In this document: in pieces, positions 1 to 8,343 of the stretch
Layout: each line of letters starts with the position of its first letter
Numbering within the stretch: the first letter of the stretch is position 1
Origin: Chromera velia
Taxonomy: Eukaryota > Sar > Chromeraceae
Assembly: GCA_018398765.1 (NCBI GenBank)
Contig: JAHBMJ010000126.1
Location: forward strand, 12,689-35,188
Direction of reading: 5' to 3'
DNA length: 22,500 bases
Made by a program: the position numbers and the translations under genes
The notes under the pieces: model-generated
The model's database searches: none
What the model saw: only the letters and a program-made list of their open reading frames with translations
What the model was told of the DNA's origin: nothing

Positions 1-124
1 CCCTCCCCCATTTTGACGAAGACCAGTTCCTCACTTGCTCGTCTCGTATCTGCCTCCCCCGCGGCCTGCAAAAACACGTGCGCACACTTCACGGCTCGAA
101 CGCTCTCCCCCCCATGTTGTTTGA

Positions 125-490
125 ATGACGCATTTCCCTAGTTCTTTCGTCACGCATGTATGTGCCTTGATGGACGAAAACAATCACCTGCCTCCGTCCC
201 GGCCGAAAACAGAGCAGTGCCCCAACGACTGGGCCGAGATACAGCATGCAACCTTCTTCGCCTTCCCCACCCCAGTCCATCAGATCGATTCCTTCTGGCA
301 GCACTCCTTCAAAAGACAGGAGACACCCTTCGAAACGGATGAACGGATCCATGAAGCCTTTGGCCACACTGCCTCCTCCCTTAGACACCATTATATGCAC
401 CCAACGGACCATCAGATAACCAACGAAAAACGAGGCCGACCGCATCTAGCGTTCGCTCTCAAGAAGGTTGAGCGCAACTGGCTTGAGATA
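125..490 (+). CDS. MPP10: MPP10 putative first coding exon
   Basis: The frame opens at ATG 125 (a second in-frame ATG lies at 170) and runs 122 codons to a good donor, GTAAGG at 491, ending in phase 0. Exon 2 starts in phase 0 after TTGCAG, so the join is in frame. The peptide is His- and Pro-rich and I cannot align it to the usual MPP10 N-terminus, so this could be a lineage-specific extension. Alternatively, the true first exon may be shorter or lie elsewhere. A 118-codon open frame on the opposite strand (89-445) is probably its shadow. Confidence 0.45.
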
Positions 491-991
491 GTAAGGCGGC
501 CATGCAGTGTGTATGCCTCGTGTGCCTCCTCCGCATGTGCTCACACGCTCTCCAGCTAGCTTCTCCTTTTGCCTTTCCATCTCATTCTTCCTTTAAATTT
601 TCAACTCATCCATCCCCCTAAGTTGCAGGTCTCGAAGGAGCCTGAGCTTCTGCTGTCGGAAACCTCCGCCGCAAAGATCGGGGAAGAGGCGCTCTCCTTT
701 GCGAAAAATGTTTTTGACATCGGTCAGTCAGGAACCAAACGCTCTCCTTTGCGAAAAATGTTTTTGACATCGGTCAGTCAGGAACCAAACGAAAAGAAGG
801 GAAGAAAAGACATCCGCAAAGGGAAAAAAAGAGAAACAGCCGCTTAGAAAAGGAACAGTGGCCGGGAGTCAGATCAGGCAGCGACAGACAGACAGACAGA
901 CAGACACACACACACACACACACAGACAGACACACACACACACACACACACACAAACAGATAGACAGGCAGACAGATAGACAGGCAGACAA

Positions 992-1023
<32 letters not shown>

Positions 1024-4000
1024 ACGGACAGAGACGCCTTCCTTCTCCGCTCACCTCCTCATCGACCCATCTTGCAAGGGGAATCAAGTGCATCTGCTTT
1101 CTTTCGTTGATCTCCCCGCTCCAGTCTGCGTCCGGCGGGGAGCTCGGGAAGGAGACTGATCTGCATGTCTTCACGCACTACTCGGCTTCATGCGTCCTCT
1201 CTTTCACTTTCCTTTTTCTGCTCTCTTTTGTGCTCCCTGTACCGGTGCAGCTACGTCTGTGTCCGATCATCTGGACGGATTTGGAGACGAAGATGGTCTG
1301 GGTGAAACTAGGGCTACTCTCTGTGTGGGGGAGGACTTCGACATGGAGCAGATCTGGGCGCAGATAGAAGAACATGTCAGTGATACTGTCTGTCAGGTTA
1401 AAGGCAAACGGGGCACAAAGAACGCAGGAGAAGCTCTTGAAGAATAGAGTAACATGCACTCAACACATTGAAGCAGTCTCAACTCCGACAGGGGAGTCCA
1501 TGCGTGCGCCAGAAGAACGGGTCACTGCAAAGTCTTCTGTCCGCATGATGGTAGAACGAAGTCGGTGAGGCTCAACTGCAGCGTGACTATATTGAGACCA
1601 TGACATCTGCAGGACATGTTATGATGTTGGGCTTTCTTCGGAAGAGAACTGCAGGACTGTTTTGGTTTGCGTGACCGGAATCTTCGTTGAACAGTGAGGG
1701 GAGTTTGCCAATGTTTTCTGGCATTTTCGCTTTCCGCATCGTAGCGTTGTCAATTTGACTGGAGACAGGAGTCCTCGAGATACTTTTTGGAGAAAAAATC
1801 CCAATGCTGTTCGACATATTGTACTGAGCGTTTTGTCGTCTGACCCTGTGCTTAGTTTTAAATCGTTATCACAATTGAACATTCCTGTCCCGTGTATTCA
1901 TGCAGGAAGAGTCCTTTGGCCCCAAGTTGAAGAGAGAGGTGTTGGGAGTCATTAGAAGGGACGAGAAGGGAGATCTTGAGAAGGAGTTCTTGGATGAGGA
2001 CGAAGAAGACGAAGAAGAGGAACAGGTTGGGCAGTGAAGGGGAGAGGGGGGAGAGGCAAAACGTTTTCTTTTTACTTTCAGGGGTCGTTTGATCGGACGT
2101 TCTTTCGCTTGCTCATTTCTTTTTGTCTTCGTCGGCTCACCATCACGTTCGTTGTTCTGCTCGTAGCGCTTCCGCAGAGATGGGAGGGGACGAGGAGACT
2201 TCGTTCTTCTTTCTGTGCAAGGAGACAGAAGCATCTCCGCCCTGGCTGCACCTTCCCTTCCTCTGTCTGCGTGCAGAATGACGAAGATGAAGAGGAGGAA
2301 GAGGGCGAAGAGGAAGACGAAGAGTCCGATGAAGACGAAGAGGAGGAAGAGGACGAGGAGGAATTGGAGAACGGAGGAAAGAAGGGGGCAAAGATGGCAA
2401 ACGGGAAACCGAAGAGAAAATCAGTAGTGGACGATGAATTCTTCAGCCTCGAGGAAGTCGGTCTGTGTGTGTGAGAGAGAGAGAGACAGGGAGAGGGAGG
2501 AAGCGAGAAAGCGAATACGGACGACTTCTCTCATGTGAGAGCGTGAGATGATGGGCACAACTTCTTCTTGGTAGTGACGGAGCTGGAAGGAAATCAGCTT
2601 GAAAGAGTCTCACCCTTAGTTTCTACGAAGCACTCACCCCTTCTTCCTTCCTCACTGCTTCCTAAAAACACCGGCCGGCAGTTGAAGCTAGAAAGTGCGG
2701 CTCTGCATGAGTGGGGACCACAAAAGAAGCCTCTTGGGTTTCTTTCGCATGGGTGCATTCTTCCCCTCCCTCTCCAGCACAGTCTGTCTCCCCTCACCTT
2801 TCTGTGTTCTCGTTTACTCCACGTACTTTTGCTTTGCTTTTTTGTTGCCTGCCGGCATGTGGGTGGGTTCTCTCTCGTTCTTCTGTTTTGAATTGGATGG
2901 ACGCATGCATGCAGATGGAAGAATTCGCTCAAGAGGGAGAGGACGTTGAGGAGAGAGCGAGGCGGAGGGAGGAAGACGAGGACGAGGACGAGGATGAAGA
3001 GGACGAAGACGGAGATGAGCTCGACGACGAGGCCAGAGCCCTCTTGTATGGGATGGAGGACGGAGGGGTAGAGAAGGAAAAAGGAAAGCAGAAAGTCAAA
3101 TACAGCGAGCTGTGGGGGGGCAAGGGCGACTCCTCAGGGACCTCAAAGGACAAGGGGGACAAAAAGAAGAGAGGGGAAGAGGACTCAGAAGAGGACGAAG
3201 GTGGGTGAGGTGAACTTCATTCCTAGCGCTCCCGCCCCCCCCCCAAAAAAGAACTTCATTCCTAGATTGGCAAACGAACGTCATATCAGAGAAGAGAAGG
3301 GGAATGGGTGGCAGAAGACGACGACCATGACCAGTCGTGTGTCTGAAATGACTGTCTGTCTGTCTGCTTGCCTCTCTAATTCTTTGTTTTTTCTATTTCT
3401 GCTTTCATACAGAGCTTGTTGGTGATATTACTGATTTCTTTTTTCTGCCTGTCCGTTTATTTGTGCGTACAGGTTGTCTGTTTCTCATTCCGTGTGTTTC
3501 ATGCTCTGAAGTTTTTTCTCTCTGCCGCACCTTCATGCTTCCACTCACTCCTTTCGTTGACGGCCTGCCGTATTTCTTCTATTTCTCTGGTGGACTTCCC
3601 ACTCGATCTCATGGAGACCTCCAGAGACTGTTGTTGAATCCTGCGACGTGCAGATGAAGAAGAAGATGAAGAGGAAGAGGGAGAGGGAGAAGAGCTGGAT
3701 GCAGAGGAAAGAGAACTAGAGAGACAACTTCAGGAGATGCAAAAGAAACTCAACGAGGAAGAAGAAGGAGATGAGGAGGATGAAGAAGATCAAGACGGGG
3801 ACGAGGAAATGGGAGTGGAAGACGAGGAAGAGGAAGAAGAAGAAAGTGAAGAGGAGGAGAAGGGAAAGGGACAAAAAGCCAAGAAGAAGGTTGACGGAGA
3901 GACAGGAGGCACATCATCCGAAGGAACAAGGTGGGCGGGTGAACAAGCATCGCGGGGGATTTGCATCAACAATTCGCGGACTCCTGCGCTTGCTCTCTCG

Positions 4001-4343
4001 CCTCCGTCTCTCCCTCTCCCTCTCCCTCTCTCTCTCCCTCTCCTTCTCTGTCTCTCAGTGGGGGGGGGGGGCTGTGTCGGTGCATACGTGTGTGAGTTTC
4101 TGGAGGTTCCATTTGCCGGTGTTGATTTGAGTCTTCTTTTTGCCCGGTCTGTCTTACTGACGTGCTAAGAGCATGTGTCTATTTTCTTTGCTTCTCTCCT
4201 CGTCCCCTCTTGCAGTCTGGCGGCACTGGACGCGAAGGAGAGGCAACTACACGACATGATCGGTCGGTTGGTTGGTTGGTTGGTCTGAACGAACAGACAC
4301 ACCTGCATATCTTTGTGTGTGTGTGTGTGTGTGTGTGTGTTTG

Positions 4344-4407
<64 letters not shown>

Positions 4408-6832
4408 GTCCTACATACGTGCTGGTTTGGTAAGTAGCAATGGATGGCAACAGATGTCATACAAGAGTACACAGGCCTGCCTCGTACAGTCTCGAGACAC
4501 CACAAATCTACGAGCACTGTGCTCAAGTCCATGTATGCATATGGTTGCATTCCAATCCGCTCACTGCCTGCCTGCCTGCCTGCCTGCAGAGGCGATGGAG
4601 TCTGAGCTCTTGGCAGACAAGCACTGGACCATGGGAGGAGAGGCCGGGGCCCGCGAGCGTCCGTTGAATTCTTTATTGGAGACGCACGTCGACCTGCCGA
4701 GGTTTGTTCGGCGCGCAGAGGAACAGACTCTCGAGGGGGTGGAGGGATTGGGAGAGGAGGAAGAGGGGGGAAAGGAGGGAGGGGGGGGAGCTCCTGAGTC
4801 GAAGGTTTCGGAGATGATAGAGAAGATCCTCAGGCAACGAATAAAAGACTTGAACTTTGATGACGTTGTTAGAAAGGCCGGGGTGCGGCCTGCGGAGAGG
4901 ACAGGAGAAGAGGACGACGGAGCCGAAATTTTGGATTTCCAAAAAAGCAGAGTGGGTCAGCCGGAGGTTTCAAGTGGGCAAATGGGTGGGTGGAGTCTCT
5001 TTTTACGTCCTGAGGGTTGGTATTCGTCTTTCTTTATGTACATAACCTCTTTTTGTTTTGTTGCGCCGGAAGTCCAAAAGGACATGCGCCTGCTGTCAAT
5101 GTTTATTTCCGGAATTACAAAGGAAAATGTGGAAAAGAGGGAGCCTGGGGCATCAGGATGAAGAACAAGTGACATCCCGTCGTTTTTTTTTAAGATGTGC
5201 ACGACCTTCAGCTGAGGAGCCAGCGTGTCTTCTCTCTCTGCCTTTTCCCTTGCGCAAGAGAGAAAGAAAGTCTTTTTTGTGTGTCCTGCCTCCTTTTTTG
5301 TGTGTCCTGCCCCCTTTTCTGCGTACAGGTGGGGCTTGCGGACGTCTACGCAGCGGAATTCGAGAAGGAGATCCTGGGGCAGGCGGCTGCCTCTGGTCAG
5401 GCAGAGACCCCCGAGATGAAGGCCAAGAGGGAGACCGTCAAGCTGTTTGCCAAAGTGATGCACAGACTGGACGCCCTCAGTGCCGCATCCCAATTGGCCA
5501 AACTTCCAAAAGAGGGGGCAAGGGCAAGGGACGTCGCGGCAATTCGGGTCGAGGAGGCGATGTGGGTCTGGAGAGAGAGAGAGTAGTTGCGTGAAGAGTT
5601 TCTTAGTTGTCTCTTTCGGAGAGATTCCTTCAAATGACTTGGAGGTTCAGTGAGACTATGTTTGTGAATGGAATGATTTGCACTGCATTCAGTGCGTAGG
5701 CAAAATTTCAGGGTGGAGAAGGAACATTTAGTCGCGCGTTGGCACGACAATTAATGCTCCCTTATTTTGTTTGGACTTGCGAGTCTTCTCTTCAAAGTTT
5801 GTTTGGCATCCATTTAGTTGCACCGTCTCCCTGCGTGTCCTCCTTCCTTTCTTGTCTGTGCTCCCTTTGCTCTCGTTAGTACGTTCACTTATTCATTGCC
5901 TCCCTCAACCTGTTCTGCCTGTTTGTTTACCTTCTTTTGTGTGCAGCCCGGTGACGATGTCGATGGGGCAACAACAGGCTCCAGAGGAATTCATGGCACC
6001 TGATGCTCTCAAGGTCGGTCTGTCTTTTTATCTATCTGACTTTCCATCTGCTTGCCTGCCTGCCTCCTTGATCGATTTGTGTGGAGGATTCTTTTCTGGG
6101 GGGTGGCCGGCTTGCTTCCTTCAATCAAGCCTGGGAGAGAGGGAAGAGAGAAAGTCAGAGAGAAGGCTTCTCGGGTCGGTGGGCTCGGAGCGTGCTGCCT
6201 CTCTTCTTTGTTCAGCGCGTCTGCCTCTTTGTGGCGTGCCCAAAATGCTCCACTGTGGTCATTTTGGTATCTGCTCCTATGCGTTTTACTCCTATTGCTG
6301 CACCCACTCCCCCTTTAGCCCAGCCCATCTTCTGCCTCTCTTTTTGCTTGTCTCTTCTGTCTGCAGAAACCACACGAGATGAGTCAGGAGGAGAGGCAGG
6401 CGCTGAGGAGGGCAAAGAAGGAACGGAGGAAGGCGAGACTTCGGACTCAATTGGTGAGCTGAAGGAAGGATAACCTCTTTTTCCTTTCTTTGTTTCTTTG
6501 TTTCGTTCTTTCCGTCTCTCGGTGAATCTTTGCGCAATTGCGAGTAAGGCTTGATAATACCAAGCAACCACGAATTTTTTTGGGCCTGCCAGACTCGTTC
6601 TTTTGCACAAATCGCACATGCATGATCGACTCAATGATATCCTCTGCATGCATGTGTGCCTCCCTGCAGGAATCGGGGAGTATGAGCTTGAAGGGGGCCG
6701 CGGAGAGGGCGGAGAAACTGCAGACGAAGAACAAGTGGGTTGCATGCCTTTTTGATGGCCAAAAACGATTTCACGCATGTATGCGTGGGGAATTCCTGCA
6801 TCCCTCTTTTGCTTCCTCTTCCTCCCCTCCCG

Positions 6833-6869
<37 letters not shown>

Positions 6870-6928
6870 CTCGTGTGTGTGTTCTCGTGTGTGTATTCTC
6901 GTGTGTGTGTTCTCGTGTGTGTGTTCTC

Positions 6929-6960
<32 letters not shown>

Positions 6961-8286
6961 GGGTGTGGGTGTGTTGGTGTGCGGTTGTGCAGGTGTGTGT
7001 GTGAGAGAGAGAGAGAAAGAGAGAGGCAGAGGATGAGCAGGCAGGGGAAATAGATAGACGAGGAGAAAAAAAACGCATCCCTTTGTCTTCCGGTACTCCT
7101 CTGCTTTGTCAGGGTGCAACTCTGCGGTGTCACACGCAACAGGTCTTCATTTGGATCTCCTTCACATGACTTCACTTCTTTCCGTCTCTCCTTGCCTGTC
7201 CACATCATTTGGATCTCCTTCACATGACTTCACTTAATTCTTTCCGTCTCTCCTTGCCTGCCTGCCAATGGATTGGATTGATGGATGCAGAGCCGCTCGA
7301 GAGGACCGGGAGGCCATCAAGGAATCGGGACAGACGGCGGCTCAGAAGAAGAAGGAAGCCTTCAAACTGCAGGTCAGTCTGCGTCTGCATGTATCGATTT
7401 GAGGGTGGGGTTCGGATGGAAATCAGGCAGGGCGTTACACATGCCTGGAATGAGCGGAGCACGGTTTGTAAGCTGCTCAGAAGAAGGCAGAGGATTGTCG
7501 GCCGCAGGCTGGCAGGTGAGACTACGAATGGGGTCATCATTTGCTGTATGTCTCTGTTTCTTTATTTCTCTCTAGAGGTGTTTCATTGGTCTGTCTGGAC
7601 GGGATCCTCTTTCTGACTCGCCCTGACAATCAAACAAAGCCCAACACAGCACCGTCATTACGTTTACCCCGTTCTTCCCTTCCTCTCTTCGTACCGAGGG
7701 TGTGTGGAGGGATTCATTGCTCTGTATGGATGCTTGCATTCTGTGTGTGAATGAGACAGTGGTGTCCGCCTTCTCTTTTTACCAATTTGTATTTGAGCCT
7801 TCGTCTAGCTGTTCCCACTTTTCTATTCTTGACTGATCCGACAGTACAGAATATGCTGGAAGGCAATCTGCTTCTACGATCAGTGACTGCATCCGTGCGC
7901 CCACCAATCAGGTAGTGACGCCACTGACGGCAGCAGAACACAAGACCCAATGCTTCCCTCTCCCCTGGGCTGTAATTCCTTTCGGTCTAGACAGATAGCG
8001 GCATGGCTGCATGCGTGAACGAAGAGGCATGTGACACAGAGGCAACAACTTGTTGCCACAAAGATGTGAGCCCTCTTTTCAATCAATGCATGATTGAGCA
8101 TTGATGGCAGCATGCATGAAACATGGATGAATGCAGAGGAAGGTGACAGGCAATCAGCTCCTGGCTGAAGCCTCCAGGCGGTCCAACGAGGACGCACAAC
8201 GACAGCAAGAGAGGAAACGGAGAGGGGGGGCGCCTGACAGAGCTGCGGCCGCTGCGTCAACCTCGAGGGGAAAAAAGCGAAAGTGA
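125..8286 (+). CDS. MPP10: MPP10, U3 snoRNP / SSU processome protein (15 exons)
   Basis: MPP10 works in the nucleolus with Imp3 and Imp4 in the U3-containing SSU processome, which processes pre-rRNA to 18S rRNA. Exons: 125-490, 629-722, 1251-1396, 1906-2025, 2277-2456, 2915-3200, 3654-3930, 4216-4262, 4590-4951, 5329-5561, 5947-6013, 6367-6453, 6670-6734, 7291-7372, 8137-8286. All introns are GT-AG, phases agree at every junction, and the total is 2562 nt (853 residues; human about 680). Family landmarks in order: PELLLSETSAAK-like N-terminal segment (exon 2), FDMEQIW (1337-1357), acidic tracts (exons 4-7), VVDDEFFSLEE (2424-2456), KYSELW (exon 6), LNSLLE (4664-4681), RQRIKDLNFDDVVRK (4832-4876), LADVYAAEF (5335-5361), and a basic C-terminus ending KKRK. 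The start in exon 1 is the least certain part. Exon 4 to 15 order and spacing match MPP10 closely. Assignment rests on recalled family motifs, not a search. Confidence 0.9.
629..722 (+). CDS. MPP10: MPP10 exon 2
   Basis: Phase 0 in, phase 1 out. It encodes the PELLLSETSAAK...FAKNVFDI segment, which resembles the conserved N-terminal MPP10 segment upstream of the FD-EQIW motif. The acceptor is TTGCAG. The donor GTCAGT at 723 lies inside an exact 50-bp tandem duplication (691-790), which repeats the last 32 exon bases and the donor. Only the first donor keeps the frame with exon 3. Confidence 0.8.
691..790 (+). repeat. exact 50-bp tandem duplication across a 5' splice site
   Basis: Bases 691-740 and 741-790 are identical over all 50 positions. 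The unit contains the 3' end of MPP10 exon 2 and its donor GTCAGT, so a second identical donor sits at 773. Confidence 0.97.
883..1032. repeat. (GACA)n / (CA)n compound microsatellite
   Basis: MPP10 intron 2 contains alternating blocks of GACA and CA units with GATA variants. Confidence 0.95.
1251..1396 (+). CDS. MPP10: MPP10 exon 3 (FD-EQIW motif)
   Basis: Phase 1 in, phase 0 out. It carries the conserved FDMEQIW segment at 1337-1357. The donor CAG|GTTAAA at 1397 is preferred over GTGATA at 1380, because only 1396 leaves a complete codon that joins exon 4 at 1906 in frame. Confidence 0.85.
1906..2025 (+). CDS. MPP10: MPP10 exon 4
   Basis: Forty codons, phase 0 on both sides, between ATGCAG and GTTGGG. 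It encodes EESFGPKLKREV followed by a Glu/Asp-rich tail that starts the acidic central region typical of MPP10. Confidence 0.85.
2277..2456 (+). CDS. MPP10: MPP10 exon 5 (acidic tract, VVDDEFF motif)
   Basis: Sixty codons, phase 0 on both sides. An acidic run of about 35 residues is followed by a basic patch and VVDDEFFSLEE, the family's DD-FF-L-EM segment. That motif continues directly into MEEF at the start of exon 6, which fixes the donor as GTCGGT at 2457 rather than GTCTGT at 2461. Confidence 0.9.
2915..3200 (+). CDS. MPP10: MPP10 exon 6
   Basis: Phase 0 in, phase 1 out. It begins MEEFAQEGED, continuing the exon 5 motif, then passes through an Asp/Glu run to KYSELW, equivalent to the MPP10 KY-(D/E)-(F/L)-(F/W) segment. 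It ends in another acidic stretch. The donor is GTGGGT at 3201; the nearby GTGAGG at 3205 would break the frame. Confidence 0.88.
3654..4262 (+). CDS. MPP10: MPP10 exons 7 and 8
   Basis: Exon 7 (3654-3930) is phase 1 in, phase 2 out. Exon 8 (4216-4262) is phase 2 in, phase 1 out. Exon 7 is an acidic, probably coiled-coil segment around ERQLQEMQKKLNEEEE. Exon 8 is only 47 nt and encodes LAALDAKERQLHDMI, equivalent to the stretch before the LNSLLE block in other MPP10 proteins. The exon 8 donor GTCGGT at 4263 runs straight into a (GGTT)n tract. Confidence 0.8.
3995..4070. repeat. (CTCCCT)n tract followed by a G run
   Basis: Pyrimidine-only low-complexity DNA in MPP10 intron 7 is followed by a run of about 11 G. 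Many short ORFs over it are artefacts. Confidence 0.9.
4262..4405. repeat. (GGTT)n at a donor site and a (GT)n microsatellite
   Basis: GGTT repeats start inside the exon 8 donor (4263-4284). A (GT)n tract with a few interruptions follows at 4314-4405. Confidence 0.95.
4564..4589 (+). repeat. (CCTG)n ending in the exon 9 acceptor
   Basis: Tandem CCTG units run directly into TGCAG, the acceptor of MPP10 exon 9. Confidence 0.9.
4590..4951 (+). CDS. MPP10: MPP10 exon 9 (core conserved domain)
   Basis: Phase 1 in, phase 0 out. This is the most diagnostic exon. LNSLLE at 4664-4681 is followed by RQRIKDLNFDDVVRK at 4832-4876, the signature block of the MPP10 family. A Glu/Gly-rich insert separates the two. 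The acceptor TGCAG is the end of a (CCTG)n tract. The donor is AGA|GTGGGT at 4952. Confidence 0.93.
5271..5316 (+). repeat. 21-bp tandem duplication in MPP10 intron 9
   Basis: CTTTTTTGTGTGTCCTGCC occurs twice, about 21 bp apart, just before the exon 10 acceptor. It lengthens the polypyrimidine tract. Confidence 0.85.
5329..5561 (+). CDS. MPP10: MPP10 exon 10
   Basis: Phase 0 in, phase 2 out. It encodes LADVYAAEFEKE and, further on, HRLDALSA, matching the L-A-(E/D)-(I/V)-Y and K-LDALS segments of MPP10. The acceptor is GTACAG, the only one of this gene's 14 that is not TGCAG. The donor is GTGGGT at 5562. Confidence 0.9.
5947..6453 (+). CDS. MPP10: MPP10 exons 11 and 12
   Basis: Exon 11 (5947-6013, phase 2 in, 0 out) encodes PVTMSMGQQQ and PEEFMAPDALK. 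Exon 12 (6367-6453, phase 0 on both sides) encodes MSQEERQALRRAKKERRKAR. These correspond to the 'LAPEE' block and the following highly basic, probably helical region of MPP10, which is rich in K, R and E. Confidence 0.88.
6670..7372 (+). CDS. MPP10: MPP10 exons 13 and 14
   Basis: Exon 13 (6670-6734, phase 0 in, 2 out) and exon 14 (7291-7372, phase 2 in, 0 out) continue the basic C-terminal region. Exon 13 has SMSLKGAAERAEKLQTKN; exon 14 has AAREDREAIKESGQTAAQKK. The 556-bp intron between them holds a (GT)n tract, a 14-bp minisatellite and a tandem duplication. Confidence 0.82.
6834..7004. repeat. (GT)n microsatellite with 14-bp TTCTCGTGTGTGTG minisatellite
   Basis: In MPP10 intron 13 a (GT)n run is followed by five near-identical 14-bp units (about 6866-6935) and then G-rich GT variants. 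Confidence 0.93.
7148..7260 (+). repeat. tandem duplication of about 51 bp
   Basis: A segment starting CATTTGGATCTCCTTCACAT at 7148 repeats at 7206. The second copy has a 4-base insertion (AATT). It lies in MPP10 intron 13, shortly before the exon 14 acceptor. Confidence 0.9.
8137..8286 (+). CDS. MPP10: MPP10 terminal exon
   Basis: Phase 0 in after ATGCAG, ending in TGA at 8284-8286. It encodes TGNQLLAEASRRSNEDAQ and a Lys/Arg-rich tail ending KKRK, a plausible nuclear/nucleolar targeting segment. The 764-bp intron before it has no other exon I can support. Confidence 0.82.
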   Translation, partial: RKVTGNQLLAEASRRSNEDAQRQQERKRRGGAPDRAAAAASTSRGKKRK

Positions 8287-8337
8287 CTGCCCAGCCGTCG
8301 AGCATCTCTAGGACCCTGCAGGCACACACTCAATACA

Positions 8338-8343
8338 AATAAA
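8338..8343 (+). promoter_or_regulatory. possible MPP10 poly(A) signal
   Basis: AATAAA lies 52 bases after the MPP10 stop codon, at the point where the sequence turns AT-rich. Whether this lineage uses AATAAA is not shown by the sequence. Confidence 0.35.

Noticed and set aside
4313-5161. A 282-codon open frame through the (GT)n tract
   Set aside because: Its first half is only the microsatellite and intron sequence. The real coding part is MPP10 exon 9 (4590-4951) in the same frame.
6212-7078. A 288-codon minus-strand open frame with His-Thr runs
   Set aside because: It is read through the complement of (GT)n repeats and opposite MPP10 exons 12-13; low complexity explains its length.
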